From Microbacterium esteraromaticum (lineage in GTDB: Bacteria > Actinomycetota > Actinomycetes > Actinomycetales > Microbacteriaceae), in NCBI RefSeq assembly GCF_900163815.1, contig NZ_FUKO01000022.1:1-64000 (forward strand): a stretch of 64,000 bases of DNA, in the 5' to 3' direction. The notes under the pieces were generated by a model. The model made no database searches. It saw nothing but the letters and a program-made list of their open reading frames with translations, and was not told the origin of the DNA. Position numbers and translations under genes: made by a program. Shown piece after piece: positions 7,370 through 16,406 of the stretch; position 1 is the stretch's first letter, and every line of letters starts with the position of its first letter.

Positions 7370-7490
7370 GAGTCGGCAGTTGCCCGCAACTTGCCCAGCC
7401 AGGGCACGAACGCCGCCGCGCCGCACACTGGACACGTTTTGCACCCGCGGAACGACGCGGGTACACTAGTCGAGTTGGGCTACCTCTTCG

Positions 7491-7533
7491 CTGATAATGA
7501 AGAGGTCCCAGGTTCAAGTCCTGGTAGCCCCAC
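7491..7533 (+). repeat. attR core: second copy of the tRNA-Ile 3' half
   Basis: Exact 43-bp copy of 307-349. It contains the anticodon loop and T-arm but no 5' half, so it is not a tRNA gene. It marks the right edge of the AICE. The following bases (TCCGTTC...) run on into tRNA-Ala, as in the uninterrupted Ile-Ala tandem expected of the ancestral chromosome. Confidence 0.93.
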
Positions 7534-7570
7534 TCCGTTCAACGGAAATCCCGCGGTGTTCGCACCGTTC

Positions 7571-7643
7571 GGGGCCTTAGCTCAGTTGGTAGAGCGCCTG
7601 CTTTGCAAGCAGGATGTCAGGAGTTCGAATCTCCTAGGCTCCA
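7571..7643 (+). tRNA. tRNA-Ala (anticodon TGC)
   Basis: 73-nt cloverleaf: acceptor GGGGCCT with AGGCTCC, D-arm AGCTCAGTTGGTAGAGC, anticodon loop TTTGCAA (TGC), T-loop TTCGAATC and discriminator A7643. CCA is not encoded. It would directly follow tRNA-Ile if the AICE were absent. Confidence 0.97.
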
Positions 7644-7661
7644 CACTGTGTTGAGACAGTG

Positions 7662-7691
7662 AAGAAGACCCCGCCTCGGCGGGGTCTTCTT
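7662..7691. terminator. Bidirectional hairpin terminator
   Basis: A 14-bp perfect stem (AAGAAGACCCCGCC with its complement) with a 2-base loop, followed by TGCTTT. It lies between tRNA-Ala (plus) and the quinone oxidoreductase (minus), so it serves both. Confidence 0.9.
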
Positions 7692-7719
7692 GCTTTCCTA
7701 CCGCGCCCGGATCGCGACA

Positions 7720-8694
7720 TCAGGCGAACTCGATCAGGACCTTACCCCTCTTGGAGCCGTTTTCAAGGTGGTCGAAGGCCGCCTGCACGTCGGCTGCCGA
7801 AAAGACGTGGTCGATGCTGGTGACGAGGCTTCCGCGTGAGAGATGAGGAAGTACCTCGCGTTCGAGATTGCGCATCACGAGCGCCTTCTCCTCGATATTG
7901 CGGTACCGCAGACCGCTCGCGCGTATCGTGGCGCGCTTGGTGAGGAGAAGACCGAGCGGAAGATCGGCATGGGAACCGGCACCGATGCCGATGACGACGA
8001 TTCGTCCGTCGGTGCGCAGCATCTCGATGTCATTCGGAATATTGGGCGCTCCCACGAGCTCGAGCACGACATCTACACCAGCGCCGCCAGCAAGCCGCTG
8101 GATCTCGTCGACACAACCCGTCGGGCTGATGCCCTCGCCGCCCAGCGAATCCACGAACGCTCGTCCATCTGCCGAGCGGCTGGTGCCGATGGCTCGTGCT
8201 CCGGCGGCGACCGCGATCTGGATGGCCGCGCTGCCGACGCCGCCGTTCGCCCCTTGCACCAGCAGGGTTTCGCCCATGCGCAGCTGCGCCTGACTGCGGA
8301 TGGCGTCGTGCGCGGTGGCGAATGCCTCGGGGAATGCCGCGGCGCTGCGGTCGTCGATTGAGTCGGGGATTCTGACGAGGTGTCGTCGATGGGTGACCAC
8401 GCGATCGGCCAGACCACCCCCGCCGATGAGCCCCATCACGCGGTCACCGACGCGCCACTCATCGACGTGGTCGCCGATCGCCAAGACTGTTCCTGCCACT
8501 TCGAGACCGGGAATGTCGGCGACGGTTCCCGCAGGTGCGGGGTAGGTCCCCCGGCGCTGGCCCAGGTCGGCATGATTGAGTCCGGCGTAGCGGACCTTGA
8601 TCAGCACCTCGTCCGCGCCCGGTGCGGGATCGGCTCGTTCGACGAAAGCGACGACCTCGTTGCCGCCTGATCCGGTGAAGACAACTGCGGGCAT
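7720..8694 (-). CDS. Zinc-free MDR-family NADPH:quinone oxidoreductase
   Basis: 324 residues, the usual length of the quinone oxidoreductase branch of the medium-chain dehydrogenase/reductase superfamily. The GroES-like domain is at ~20-120 (VGDRVMGLIGGGG) and the Rossmann fold at ~130-260 with the nucleotide motif QGANGGVGSAAIQIA. Structural-zinc cysteines are absent, which separates it from alcohol dehydrogenases. It should reduce quinones or enals with NADPH in the cytoplasm. It stands alone, and its promoter region contains the 20-bp inverted repeat at 8752-8805. Confidence 0.88.
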   Translation of the reverse strand: MPAVVFTGSGGNEVVAFVERADPAPGADEVLIKVRYAGLNHADLGQRRGTYPAPAGTVADIPGLEVAGTVLAIGDHVDEWRVGDRVMGLIGGGGLADRVVTHRRHLVRIPDSIDDRSAAAFPEAFATAHDAIRSQAQLRMGETLLVQGANGGVGSAAIQIAVAAGARAIGTSRSADGRAFVDSLGGEGISPTGCVDEIQRLAGGAGVDVVLELVGAPNIPNDIEMLRTDGRIVVIGIGAGSHADLPLGLLLTKRATIRASGLRYRNIEEKALVMRNLEREVLPHLSRGSLVTSIDHVFSAADVQAAFDHLENGSKRGKVLIEFA

Positions 8695-8751
8695 GAGACT
8701 CTCCTTCGCTCGGCGCTGGCGCTTCCCCCCGCCGCGCCCGCGCCCACCGAT

Positions 8752-8805
8752 GATAGATGGAAAATGTCGGTAAACCGAGGGTCTAACCGACATTTTCCAT
8801 CTATC
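8752..8805. repeat. 20-bp perfect inverted repeat between ectD and the quinone oxidoreductase
   Basis: Arms 8752-8771 and 8786-8805 are perfectly complementary around a 14-base spacer. The arm sequence (GATAGATGGAAAATGTCGGT) is markedly AT-richer than the surroundings. No U-tract follows on either strand, so it is not a standard terminator. It lies 58 bp upstream of the oxidoreductase start and 33 bp after the ectD stop. Either an operator for a redox or TetR-type regulator, or a small mobile palindrome, would fit. Confidence 0.75.
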
Positions 8806-8837
8806 GAGCGCGCGAAGCAGGCGTGCGCACGTCGCCG

Positions 8838-9734
8838 CTACCGCAGCGGCGTGAAGTCGCGGTTCGCGATGTGCATCGGGCGCGGTGACCTCGCCGCATA
8901 CGGATCGCCCAGTGCGTTCTCGACGCTGTTGAACACCATGAAGACGTTCGAGCGCGAGTACGGGGTGATGTTGTTGCCCGATCCGTGCATGATGTTCGAG
9001 TCGAACCACAGCGCCGAGCCGGCGGCACCGGTGAACTGGTCGATGCCGTACTTCTCGGCCATCGCGGTGATGGCGGCATGGCTCGGCACGCCGGCCTCCT
9101 GCGACTGCAGCGACTGCTCGTGGTTGTTGTCCGGCGTCTCGCCGACAGCCGGCACGAACGTGCGGTGCGACCCGGGCATCACCATCAGCCCGCCGTTGTA
9201 CGGGTAGTTGTCGGTCAGTGCGATCGACAGGCTCACCGACCGCGGGATCGGCATGCCGTCCTCGGCGTGCCAGGTCTCGAAGTCGGAGTGCCAGTAGAAC
9301 CCGGTTCCGGTGAAGCTGGGCATGTAGTTGATACGCGTCTGGTGCAGATACACGTCCGAACCCACGATCTGACGCGCACGGTCGATCACCTGGGGGTCCC
9401 GGGCGAGCGCGCTGAGCACATCACTGAGCTTCTCGACCTCGAACACCGAGCGCACCGTGCCGGTGGTCCGCTCGGTGATCATCCGCGGGTCATCGCGCAG
9501 CGACTCATCTCCGGCGAGGCGGTCGAGCTCACGGGAGTAGAGCGCGACGCTCTCAGCCGAGATGAAGTCGTCGAGGATGGTGAAGCCGCGCTGCTCGTGA
9601 GCCTCCAGCTCGGATGCCGAGAACGGCCCGTCATCGGCACTGCCCCACACTGCGGGCTGGGTGCGCTCGATGAAATCGCTGGGTGTCGCCAACCGGGTCG
9701 GGAACAGGTCCTCTGCGGTCGTCGTGATGGTCAT
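8838..9734 (-). CDS. ectD: Ectoine hydroxylase
   Basis: 298 residues, typical for EctD. This Fe(II)/2-oxoglutarate dioxygenase of the PhyH family converts ectoine to 5-hydroxyectoine in the cytoplasm. The diagnostic signature is present (FYWHSDFETWHAEDGMPIPR), with the iron ligands His and Asp in WHSDFE. The distal His lies in LMHGSG... near the C-terminus (SNIMHGSGNNITPYSR), and MPGSHRTFV is also conserved. It is the last gene of the ectABCD cluster. The 58-bp gap after ectC suggests the same transcript. Confidence 0.97.
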   Translation of the reverse strand: MTITTTAEDLFPTRLATPSDFIERTQPAVWGSADDGPFSASELEAHEQRGFTILDDFISAESVALYSRELDRLAGDESLRDDPRMITERTTGTVRSVFEVEKLSDVLSALARDPQVIDRARQIVGSDVYLHQTRINYMPSFTGTGFYWHSDFETWHAEDGMPIPRSVSLSIALTDNYPYNGGLMVMPGSHRTFVPAVGETPDNNHEQSLQSQEAGVPSHAAITAMAEKYGIDQFTGAAGSALWFDSNIMHGSGNNITPYSRSNVFMVFNSVENALGDPYAARSPRPMHIANRDFTPLR

Positions 9735-9792
9735 GCTCTTTACTCCTGTCTCGCGATGCGCGGATTCTGTATCGGATGCGTGGGCTTTCGCG

Positions 9793-10185
9793 TCACACGC
9801 CTTCGGTGACGAGCGGGTAGACCCCGTTCTCGTCGTGCACCTCGCGTCCGGTGATGGGGGGGTTGAACACGCACACGGTGCGCATCTGCGTGCGCGGGCG
9901 CACCTCGTGCTTGTCGTTGTTGTTCAGCAGGTACAGCGACCCGGGTGCGAGCTGGTGCGTCTCGCCGGTGGCGAGGTCGGTGATCTCTCCCTCGCCCTCG
10001 ACGATGAAGACCGCCTCGATGTGGTTCGCGTACCAGAACCGGTTCACAGTGCCGGCGTACAGGGTGGTCTCGTGCACCGAGAAGCCCACCTGCTCCTTGG
10101 CGAGAACGATGCGCTTGCTGCGCCAGTTCTCGCTCTTGATGTCGGCGTCGGTGTCGGTGATCTCATTGATGGTGCGGACGATCAT
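9793..10185 (-). CDS. ectC: L-ectoine synthase
   Basis: 130 residues, the usual EctC length. A cupin-fold enzyme that cyclises N-gamma-acetyl-L-2,4-diaminobutyrate to ectoine. It begins [16 protein letters not shown] and contains the cupin core with [16 protein letters not shown] and [16 protein letters not shown]. Its start codon overlaps the ectB stop (ATGA at 10182-10185), showing translational coupling. Confidence 0.97.
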   Translation of the reverse strand: MIVRTINEITDTDADIKSENWRSKRIVLAKEQVGFSVHETTLYAGTVNRFWYANHIEAVFIVEGEGEITDLATGETHQLAPGSLYLLNNNDKHEVRPRTQMRTVCVFNPPITGREVHDENGVYPLVTEGV

Positions 10186-11492
10186 GCGGGTGCGTTCTCC
10201 ATGTTCTCGGCGTTCAGGTCTGCGGTGTCGTTGGCTTCGGGCTCGCCGAGGACGGCTCGCACGGACTCGTCGATGATGCGAAGTCCCCGGTCAAGCTCAG
10301 CATCCGTGATGGTCAGCGCGGGAAGGATCTTCATGACCTCGCCCTCGGGACCAGACGTCTCCATGAGCAGGCCGCGCTCGAAGGCCGCCTTGCAGACAGC
10401 ATCCGCGAGCTCACCGGAGGGGAACTGCAGTCCGCGCGCGAGGCCGCGGCCCTTCGCGAACAGCTTGTGCTCCGGGTAGTGCGCAGCGATCGTGTTGAAC
10501 CAGCTCTCGACGCGCAGGCCCTTGGCGATCGTCGCGTCGCGCAGCTCGTCGTCTGACCAGTAGCGGCGAAGCGCCTCGGCGCCGGTGACGAACGCGGGGC
10601 TGATGCCGCGGAAAGTGCCGTTGTGCTCGCCGGGCTGCCAGATGTCGAGTTCCGGCTTGATCAGGGTCAGTGCCATCGGGATGCCGTAGCCGCTGATCGA
10701 CTTCGACAGGCAGACGATGTCGGGCACGATGCCGGCCTCTTCGAAGCTGAAGAAGTCGCCCGTGCGGCCGCAGCCCATCTGCACGTCATCGATGATCAGC
10801 AGCATCTCGTGCTTCTTGCACAGTTCGGAGAGCTGACGCAGCCACTCGACGCGCGCGGCGTTGATGCCACCCTCGCCCTGCACGGTCTCCACGATCACCG
10901 CGGCGGGCAGGTTCAGCCCGCTGCCGGAGTCTTCCAGCAGCCGCTCGAAGTAGAAGAAGTCGGGGTAGTCGCCGTCGAAGTAGTCGTCGTACGGCATCGG
11001 CGTCGCGTGCACCAGCGGCACACCGGCGCCACCGCGCTTGAGCGAGTTGCCCGTGACAGAGAGGGCGCCCAGCGTCATGCCATGGAAGGCATTCGTGAAG
11101 TTGACGACCGACTCGCGTCCGGTGACCTTGCGAGCGAGCTTCAGCGCGGCCTCGACGGCGTTGGCTCCACCGGGACCGGGGAAGACGAGCTTGTAGTCGA
11201 GCTTGCGGGGCTTCAGGATGACCTCATCGAACGCCTCGAGGAAATCGCGGCGGGCCGAGGTGAACATGTCCAGCGAGTGCATGATGCCGTCACCGGAGAG
11301 GTAGTCCAGCAGAGCCTTCTTCAGCTGCGGGTTGTTGTGCCCGTAGTTCAGCGCGCCTGCGCCCGAGAAGAAGTCCAGGTATTCGTTGCCGGCTTCGTCG
11401 TACATCGTCGTGCCCACGGCCTTGTTGAAGACGACTGGCCAGGAGCGCGAGTAGCTGCGGACTTCGGATTCCAGCTCAGTGAAAATATCCAT
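10182..11492 (-). CDS. ectB: L-2,4-diaminobutyrate:2-oxoglutarate aminotransferase
   Basis: 436 residues from ATG 11492 (preceded by AGGAGGAGAA), class III PLP aminotransferase. Makes L-2,4-diaminobutyrate from aspartate-beta-semialdehyde with glutamate as donor. The PLP lysine lies in [32 protein letters not shown] carries the cofactor-contacting Asp. The start [16 protein letters not shown] is typical of EctB. Second gene of the operon; a 74-bp gap to ectA holds the ribosome-binding site. Confidence 0.97.
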   Translation of the reverse strand: MDIFTELESEVRSYSRSWPVVFNKAVGTTMYDEAGNEYLDFFSGAGALNYGHNNPQLKKALLDYLSGDGIMHSLDMFTSARRDFLEAFDEVILKPRKLDYKLVFPGPGGANAVEAALKLARKVTGRESVVNFTNAFHGMTLGALSVTGNSLKRGGAGVPLVHATPMPYDDYFDGDYPDFFYFERLLEDSGSGLNLPAAVIVETVQGEGGINAARVEWLRQLSELCKKHEMLLIIDDVQMGCGRTGDFFSFEEAGIVPDIVCLSKSISGYGIPMALTLIKPELDIWQPGEHNGTFRGISPAFVTGAEALRRYWSDDELRDATIAKGLRVESWFNTIAAHYPEHKLFAKGRGLARGLQFPSGELADAVCKAAFERGLLMETSGPEGEVMKILPALTITDAELDRGLRIIDESVRAVLGEPEANDTADLNAENMENAPA

Positions 11493-11566
11493 CGGGAGTT
11501 TTTCTCCTCCTTGTAGTTGTCGTGCAGGGGAGTGCACGCCGCCCGCAAGGGCGGATGGCAAACGGG

Positions 11567-12082
11567 CTACGCCGGCGGACCGATCTCGTAGAGCCGTTCA
11601 GGATCGTGGAGCTCAGCATCCGGCCCCGAAAGGCTCAGGTGCTCGCTCTCGAAAAGTGCGTTCACAGTGACGGGGGCGTCGCCCCAGCGTTTTGCCAGAC
11701 TGCGGAACGTGCGCTGCGAAGCGACGTTGTCGTCAGTGATCGTGGTGTGCAGAGTCTTGACCGCGCCGTCGACCGAGTCATCGTGGATCAGATCGTCCAG
11801 CATCCGTCCGGCGAGCCCCAGGCCGCGGAAGTCGGCGTCGACCGCGACCTGCCAGACGAAGAGACAGGAGCGATCTGCGGGCCGTCGGTAGCCGAGCACG
11901 AACCCGGCGGGAACGCCGTCGACGATCGCGAGTCGGCAGGTGTCAGCGAAATCGTGCGCGTACAGGACGTACGCGTACGACGAGTTCAGATCGAGTGTCT
12001 GCGAGTCGCGGGCGATGCGCCACATCGCGATTCCCTCATCGACGCGGGGCGGTCGAATGAGCACTGTCGGACCCGACCGCAC
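11567..12082 (-). CDS. ectA: L-2,4-diaminobutyrate N-gamma-acetyltransferase
   Basis: 171 residues, GNAT fold. Acetylates L-2,4-diaminobutyrate with acetyl-CoA, the first dedicated step of ectoine synthesis. The acetyl-CoA binding region is [20 protein letters not shown], and [27 protein letters not shown] is the EctA N-terminus (cited here by its parts RPPRVDEG and LDLNSSYAY). It is first in the operon, so the osmostress-controlled promoter should lie in 12083-12200. Confidence 0.96.
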   Translation of the reverse strand: MRSGPTVLIRPPRVDEGIAMWRIARDSQTLDLNSSYAYVLYAHDFADTCRLAIVDGVPAGFVLGYRRPADRSCLFVWQVAVDADFRGLGLAGRMLDDLIHDDSVDGAVKTLHTTITDDNVASQRTFRSLAKRWGDAPVTVNALFESEHLSLSGPDAELHDPERLYEIGPPA

Positions 12083-12352
12083 ATCGGTATGCGCGGCTTT
12101 CGATGACCTTCTCGGCTGGCTGGAGCCGTCGAAAGTCAGGGCAATTCACCGTCCTGAATGGCGGCGAGAAAAGGCATCGAAATCACGGGTATCAACATCC
12201 AACTTGGCTGGCGGAACAGCTTCGGTCTGTCTTCCACACTGTCATGCACGGCGAATGACCTCAAGTTGACGACGCCCTTCGGAGCCTCTCCACAGGCTTC
12301 CGCGAAGCGAAAAATGCTGGTCGCTTTGCCTTTGCGATGGCATCCTGGGAGC

Positions 12353-13480
12353 ATGAGCCTCCCCCACGCCGACATCGACCCCGACGGCCTCCTCGAATAC
12401 TCGGTGGTGTTCACCGATCGATCGCTGAACCACATGTCGGCGCGCTTCGTCGATGTGATGCAGCAGAGTCTGGGCATCCTCTGCGAGGCGTACAGCGCCG
12501 ACAGCGCGATGATCATCAACGGCGGTGGCACCTACGCGATGGAATCCGTTGCCCGCCACCTCGCCACCAATCGCCGTGCGCTGATCGTCCGCAACGGCCT
12601 CTTCTCCTACCGCTGGTCGCAGATCCTCGAAGCCGGTGACATTGCCACCGACGTCACCGTCTGCCAGGCCCGCCCCGAAGACGACAGCGCCCAGGCTGCC
12701 TGGCATCCGGCCCCGATCGACGACGTCGTCGCCGCGATCCGCGCGCGACGCCCCGAGGTCGTCTTCGCGCCGCACGTCGAGACCGCGGCCGGCATCCTGC
12801 TGCCCGATGACTACATCCGCTCTCTCGCCGACGCCGTTCACGAGGTAGGCGGTGTGCTCGTGCTCGACTGCATCGCATCCGGTGCGATGTGGGTTGACAT
12901 GCGGATGCTGGATGTCGATGTGCTGATCAGCGCCCCGCAGAAGGGGTGGAGCGGCACGCCGGGAGTCGGGTACGTCATGCTCAGCGAGCGTGGGCGGGCT
13001 GCCGTGGCATCCACGACGCCGACGAGTTTCGCTCTTGATCTGGGCCGCTGGCTCGCGATCTCCGATGCGTACCGCGACGGCACGGCGACCTATCACGCGA
13101 CGATGCCGACCGACTCGATCGTGCACAACCTGGCCCAGATGATCGAGACCCAGGACCGCGGGTTCGCGGACCTGCGCGATGCCCAGATCGAACTCGGCGA
13201 CCGGGTGCGCGAGTTGCTCGCCGCGCGGGGTCTCCCCTCGGTTGCGGCGGCAGGATTCGCCGCACCGAGCGTCGTCGTGGTGCACACCGACGACCCCGGG
13301 CTGCGCACCGGCGCGCGCTTCAAGGAGCAGGGACTGCAGATCGCTGCCGGAGTTCCGCTGCACTGCGATGAGCCCGACGCCTTCTCGACGTTCCGGCTCG
13401 GCCTGTTCGGCCTCGACAAACTCGCTGATGTCGACGGCACCGTCGCTCGGCTCGAGGCCGCGCTCGACGCAATGGATTGA
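12353..13480 (+). CDS. Class V PLP-dependent aminotransferase (alanine/serine:glyoxylate type)
   Basis: 375 residues from ATG 12353, preceded by TGGGAGC. A possible ATG 39 bases upstream lacks a ribosome-binding site. It carries the fold-type I pattern of the class V group: INGGGTYAMESVARHL (phosphate cup), GVLVLDCIASGAMWVDM (Asp to the pyridine nitrogen) and SAPQKGWSGTPGVGYVML with the Schiff-base Lys. Likely alanine:glyoxylate or serine:pyruvate aminotransferase; the exact substrate is not deducible. It is divergent from ectA across a 270-bp intergenic region that holds the promoters of both and no other visible gene. Confidence 0.85.
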   Translation: MSLPHADIDPDGLLEYSVVFTDRSLNHMSARFVDVMQQSLGILCEAYSADSAMIINGGGTYAMESVARHLATNRRALIVRNGLFSYRWSQILEAGDIATDVTVCQARPEDDSAQAAWHPAPIDDVVAAIRARRPEVVFAPHVETAAGILLPDDYIRSLADAVHEVGGVLVLDCIASGAMWVDMRMLDVDVLISAPQKGWSGTPGVGYVMLSERGRAAVASTTPTSFALDLGRWLAISDAYRDGTATYHATMPTDSIVHNLAQMIETQDRGFADLRDAQIELGDRVRELLAARGLPSVAAAGFAAPSVVVVHTDDPGLRTGARFKEQGLQIAAGVPLHCDEPDAFSTFRLGLFGLDKLADVDGTVARLEAALDAMD

Positions 13481-13595
13481 GGATGCTGCCGCTGCATCGA
13501 CCGTCGCGGGCAATGCCCTGATTTACCCGGCGCATCGCTGCGTGACCGCATCGCCTCGTCACTAGAGTTGAGAGCCCAGACGGATGGAGCCGGAT

Positions 13596-14441
13596 ATGAC
13601 TGAGAAGATCGTCGTTGGAGTCACCGAGGCGTCGGCCAGCCGCCGCGCCGTCGACTGGGCTGCCGCACGAGCCATCGCCCGCGGATACGACCTGGAGCTG
13701 ATCGGCGTCGTGGGCGGCGCAGTCGGGGCGGTCGGCGAGGGCAGCGTGCTCGAGGATGCGTCGGCGGCGACGCAGAAGCTCCTCGACGGTGAAGCAGCCC
13801 GGATCGCGGCCGACCGGCTCACCGTCACGGTCCAAGTCGAGCGCGGCAATCCGGTCGACATGCTCATCGACGCCTCCAAGAGCGCCGCGATGCTGGTCAT
13901 CGGCAGCGACTACCGCGGCGCCGGGCAGGGCCCCGCTCGAGGCGCTCACGGCATCCGCATCGCTGCCGCTGCCGAATGTCCTGTCGTCGTCGTTCCCGAC
14001 TTCGATGCAGTCGACGAGCGCAGCGGTGTCGTCGTCGGCGTAGACGGCTCTTCGGTCTCAGAGAAGGCGATCGCTTTTGCGGCCGCGGAAGCGGATCGAC
14101 TGGGTCAGCCCCTGACTGCGGTCATCGTGTGGACGCCGATCGCGGCGCCGCGCAATTCATTCATGGTCACGCCTCAGACGTACCGCGACGCCATGGAGCA
14201 GAACGCTCGCGAAGTGCTCGCGCAGTCGATTGCGGGATTGCGCAGTCGCTACCCCGACCTGGAGATCGAGATGGCGGTCGCCGAAGGCTTCCCGTCCGGC
14301 ATCATCAACGAGTTGGCGGAGGGCGCTCACCTCGCCGTCGTCGGCAGCCGTGGGCGCGGTGCGGTGCGCCGATTCCTGCTGGGCTCCATCAGCCACGAGG
14401 TGCTGCAGCGGTTGGCGACGGTCACCGCCGTCGTTCGCTGA
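13596..14441 (+). CDS. Tandem-domain universal stress protein
   Basis: 281 residues made of two UspA domains (~1-140 and ~148-281). The second domain has the full ATP-binding signature GSRGRGAVRRFLLGSISHEV; the first has the weaker SDYRGAGQGPARG. Each domain starts with a hydrophobic strand and Val-Gly-Val-(Thr/Asp) (KIVVGVTEASASRRAV; GVVVGVDGSSVSEKAI). Single gene with start MTEKIVVGV. Expected cytoplasmic stress or dormancy factor. Confidence 0.9.
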   Translation: MTEKIVVGVTEASASRRAVDWAAARAIARGYDLELIGVVGGAVGAVGEGSVLEDASAATQKLLDGEAARIAADRLTVTVQVERGNPVDMLIDASKSAAMLVIGSDYRGAGQGPARGAHGIRIAAAAECPVVVVPDFDAVDERSGVVVGVDGSSVSEKAIAFAAAEADRLGQPLTAVIVWTPIAAPRNSFMVTPQTYRDAMEQNAREVLAQSIAGLRSRYPDLEIEMAVAEGFPSGIINELAEGAHLAVVGSRGRGAVRRFLLGSISHEVLQRLATVTAVVR

Positions 14442-14560
14442 AGCCAGCAGCCGCGGCGGCGGCCTTGTCTCGCGCTGCGTCGCTGTCGGCCGATGGCCGG
14501 CCTTTGGCGCTGCTAAGTTCGTAGACGGTGCGCACACGGCGTACCGCTGAGGGGGAAACC

Positions 14561-15340
14561 GTGTCGAAGATTCATGTTGCCATCATCGGCGCGGTTGCCG
14601 GCGTTCTGCTGCTCGCAGGATGCAGCCCGGCCACGTCGGATCCGCAGAAGACCGTCGAGCAGACCACGCCGCAGCAGGAGCCCGCTGAGCAGGAACCAGC
14701 CGCTGATGACTACGTCATGCCCGATGAGTGCATGGTCCTCGCACTGCAGCCAGGGGTCTCGATCGATGGCCCATCTGTCGCACAGTGCGCGGTTGTCGTC
14801 CTCGACGGCTACGGCTCGGGCCGCCAGTCCATCGAAGGCGACGAACTCGAGGGCGACGTGTCATTCACCTACGCCGACGACGACTACTCGTACGCCGGCA
14901 CCGTCACCGCCGACGGCGACACCTTCGACATCACCTACACCGGCCGCCAGACCTGGATTGAGCGTGGTGACGGTGCGGTCCGCGTCGACGCGGGCAGTGA
15001 CACCATGAACCCGGCGGATGCTACGCGCGCAGAGCTCTGGGAGATCATCGCCAACCCATCGATCTCCGCTGCACTGATCAACACCGGCGGCATGTGGCCG
15101 GTCGGCGAACCGCAGACGATCACCCTCGGGGACGGTTCGACAGTCAACGCCTACCCGGTCGCCAGCCCCGCGCCCATCACCGCCGGTGACGTTCAGGCGC
15201 AGGATCTGACGATCTGGTTCACCGAGCAGGCTGTGCCGGTCGCCATCGAAGCCGACGTCGCCTACCGCGGCCTCGACAGCAACTTCCGCACAACCTTCTT
15301 CGACCTGGGCTCCCCCGTCACGATCGACCCCGTCGGCTGA
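14561..15340 (+). CDS. Lipoprotein of unknown function
   Basis: 259 residues from GTG 14561, preceded by GAGGGGGAAACC. The signal peptide HVAIIGAVAGVLLLAGC carries the lipobox LAGC. A Pro/Glu/Gln-rich linker (~25-50) leads to an acidic, beta-rich domain with one cysteine pair (DECMV and VAQCAV). No enzyme motif. Conserved lipoproteins of this layout are common in Microbacteriaceae, but no role is known to me. Not obviously in an operon. Confidence 0.8.
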   Translation: MSKIHVAIIGAVAGVLLLAGCSPATSDPQKTVEQTTPQQEPAEQEPAADDYVMPDECMVLALQPGVSIDGPSVAQCAVVVLDGYGSGRQSIEGDELEGDVSFTYADDDYSYAGTVTADGDTFDITYTGRQTWIERGDGAVRVDAGSDTMNPADATRAELWEIIANPSISAALINTGGMWPVGEPQTITLGDGSTVNAYPVASPAPITAGDVQAQDLTIWFTEQAVPVAIEADVAYRGLDSNFRTTFFDLGSPVTIDPVG

Positions 15341-15371
15341 CCCGCGGCGGCCATGGCGCTACTGTGAATCC

Positions 15372-15800
15372 ATGGACCTGCGCGTCGCGGCATACGGAGT
15401 CGTCACCGATGACGATGACCGCATCTTGCTGGCCAGATGGATCGAGGGCCGCAAGACGGCCTGGACGATGCCCGGCGGCGGCCTCGAAGACGGCGAGGAT
15501 CCCGAGGATGCTGTGCGCCGCGAACTCATCGAGGAGACCGGCTTCACCATCGAGACGAGTGCGCTGCTCGGCATCCACTCCCGAGTGATTCCCGCTTCGC
15601 GCCGCGTGCACCGTGGTCATTCGGGATCACCGCTGCACACGATCCGCATCGTCTACCGCGCGCACGTCACCGGTGGGCAGCTGCGTTTCGAGACCAACGG
15701 TTCGACCGACAAGGCCGGCTGGTTCACGCTGGAGGAGATCGCCAAGCTGCAGCGGGTGAAACTCGTCGACATCGCGCTGGGCATGGCGGGAATCCTCTGA
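15372..15800 (+). CDS. NUDIX hydrolase
   Basis: 142 residues with a complete Nudix box: GGGLEDGEDPEDAVRREL continuing IEETGF. This matches the GX5EX7REUXEEXGU consensus, so the metal-binding glutamates are present. The N-terminal strand is LRVAAYGVVTDDDDRILLAR. It hydrolyses a nucleoside diphosphate linked to X; the substrate cannot be read from sequence. 31 bp follow the lipoprotein stop, and co-transcription is possible. Confidence 0.9.
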   Translation: MDLRVAAYGVVTDDDDRILLARWIEGRKTAWTMPGGGLEDGEDPEDAVRRELIEETGFTIETSALLGIHSRVIPASRRVHRGHSGSPLHTIRIVYRAHVTGGQLRFETNGSTDKAGWFTLEEIAKLQRVKLVDIALGMAGIL

Positions 15801-15827
15801 CCGCCACCCGCTCAGGCGTCGTTCGAT

Positions 15828-16406
15828 TCAGGATTTTTCCGGAACGGAGATATCGGCGACGGTAGCGCCGTAGGCGCGGATCAGCTCATCGGCATCCGTG
15901 AAGAGACTGTAGCCGTGCGCACCCGCGCCCATCGCGATGCGGCGACCGACGATCGTCTCATCGGCGTACATCGGCCAGTCGGTGCTGCTGCCGATCGGCA
16001 CGATCGTGCCGCGCTCGTAACCGGTGGCAACGAACGCCAGCTCCGGCTCAGGCAATCGCAGCTTGTTCACACCCACGATGGCGCGCAGCTTCGGCCAGGC
16101 GATCAATCGACCGCCTGGAACAAGCGCGAAGAGGAACTGCGGGTCCTCCGAACTGGCCGAAGGACGCTTGACCACCAGGGTCTTCACGATGTCGGACGGC
16201 TGTAGACCAAGCAACGCCGCGGCCTCTGCAAGGCTGCGTGCTTCGGGACGCGCACGGAACTCGATGTCGAGTCCACGAGCGGATGCTGCCGAGCGCACTC
16301 GACCAAGCCCTGGAGGCTCTACGCCGAACTCCCGAGGGCGCTTCGCGCCGTCGGGAGTATCGGGGGCTTCTGCGCCCGGCTGAGGGCCCCGAGGGGCGCT
16401 GCTCAC
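15828..16406 (-). CDS. YbaK/EbsC-type aminoacyl-tRNA deacylase
   Basis: 192 residues. The YbaK fold spans ~40-190: SLAEAAALLGLQPSDIVKTLVVK contains the conserved lysine region (LQPSDIVKTLVVK), followed by FLFALVPGGRLIAWPKL and GYERGTIVPIGSSTDWPMYAD. Such proteins hydrolyse mischarged Cys- or Ala-tRNAs in trans. The N-terminal 35 residues are polar and may not all be translated; GTG/ATG codons further in are alternatives. The frame start overlaps the stop of the membrane-protein gene upstream by 4 bases, which supports the long form. Confidence 0.85.
   Translation of the reverse strand: MSSAPRGPQPGAEAPDTPDGAKRPREFGVEPPGLGRVRSAASARGLDIEFRARPEARSLAEAAALLGLQPSDIVKTLVVKRPSASSEDPQFLFALVPGGRLIAWPKLRAIVGVNKLRLPEPELAFVATGYERGTIVPIGSSTDWPMYADETIVGRRIAMGAGAHGYSLFTDADELIRAYGATVADISVPEKS

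Larger units (their letters stand above)
350..7533. mobile_element. Integrated AICE/pSAM2-type element in tRNA-Ile (about 7.2 kb)
   Basis: The segment is bounded by the 43-bp direct repeats at 307-349 and 7491-7533. It contains the diagnostic set of an actinomycete integrative and conjugative element: tyrosine integrase next to the tRNA, a small excisionase, a single FtsK/SpoIIIE-type DNA translocase, and a RepSA-like rolling-circle initiator with an HUH motif at the other end. Known AICEs transfer double-stranded DNA through the FtsK-like Tra protein and replicate by rolling circle after excision. Cargo is one lipoprotein and a decayed methyltransferase region. All core genes appear intact, so the element may still be excisable. 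Whether it transfers is inference. Confidence 0.9.

Noticed and set aside
7491-7533. Second tRNA-Ile
   Set aside because: Only the 3' half is present (anticodon loop to acceptor end); there is no D-arm or 5' acceptor strand. It is the attR core.
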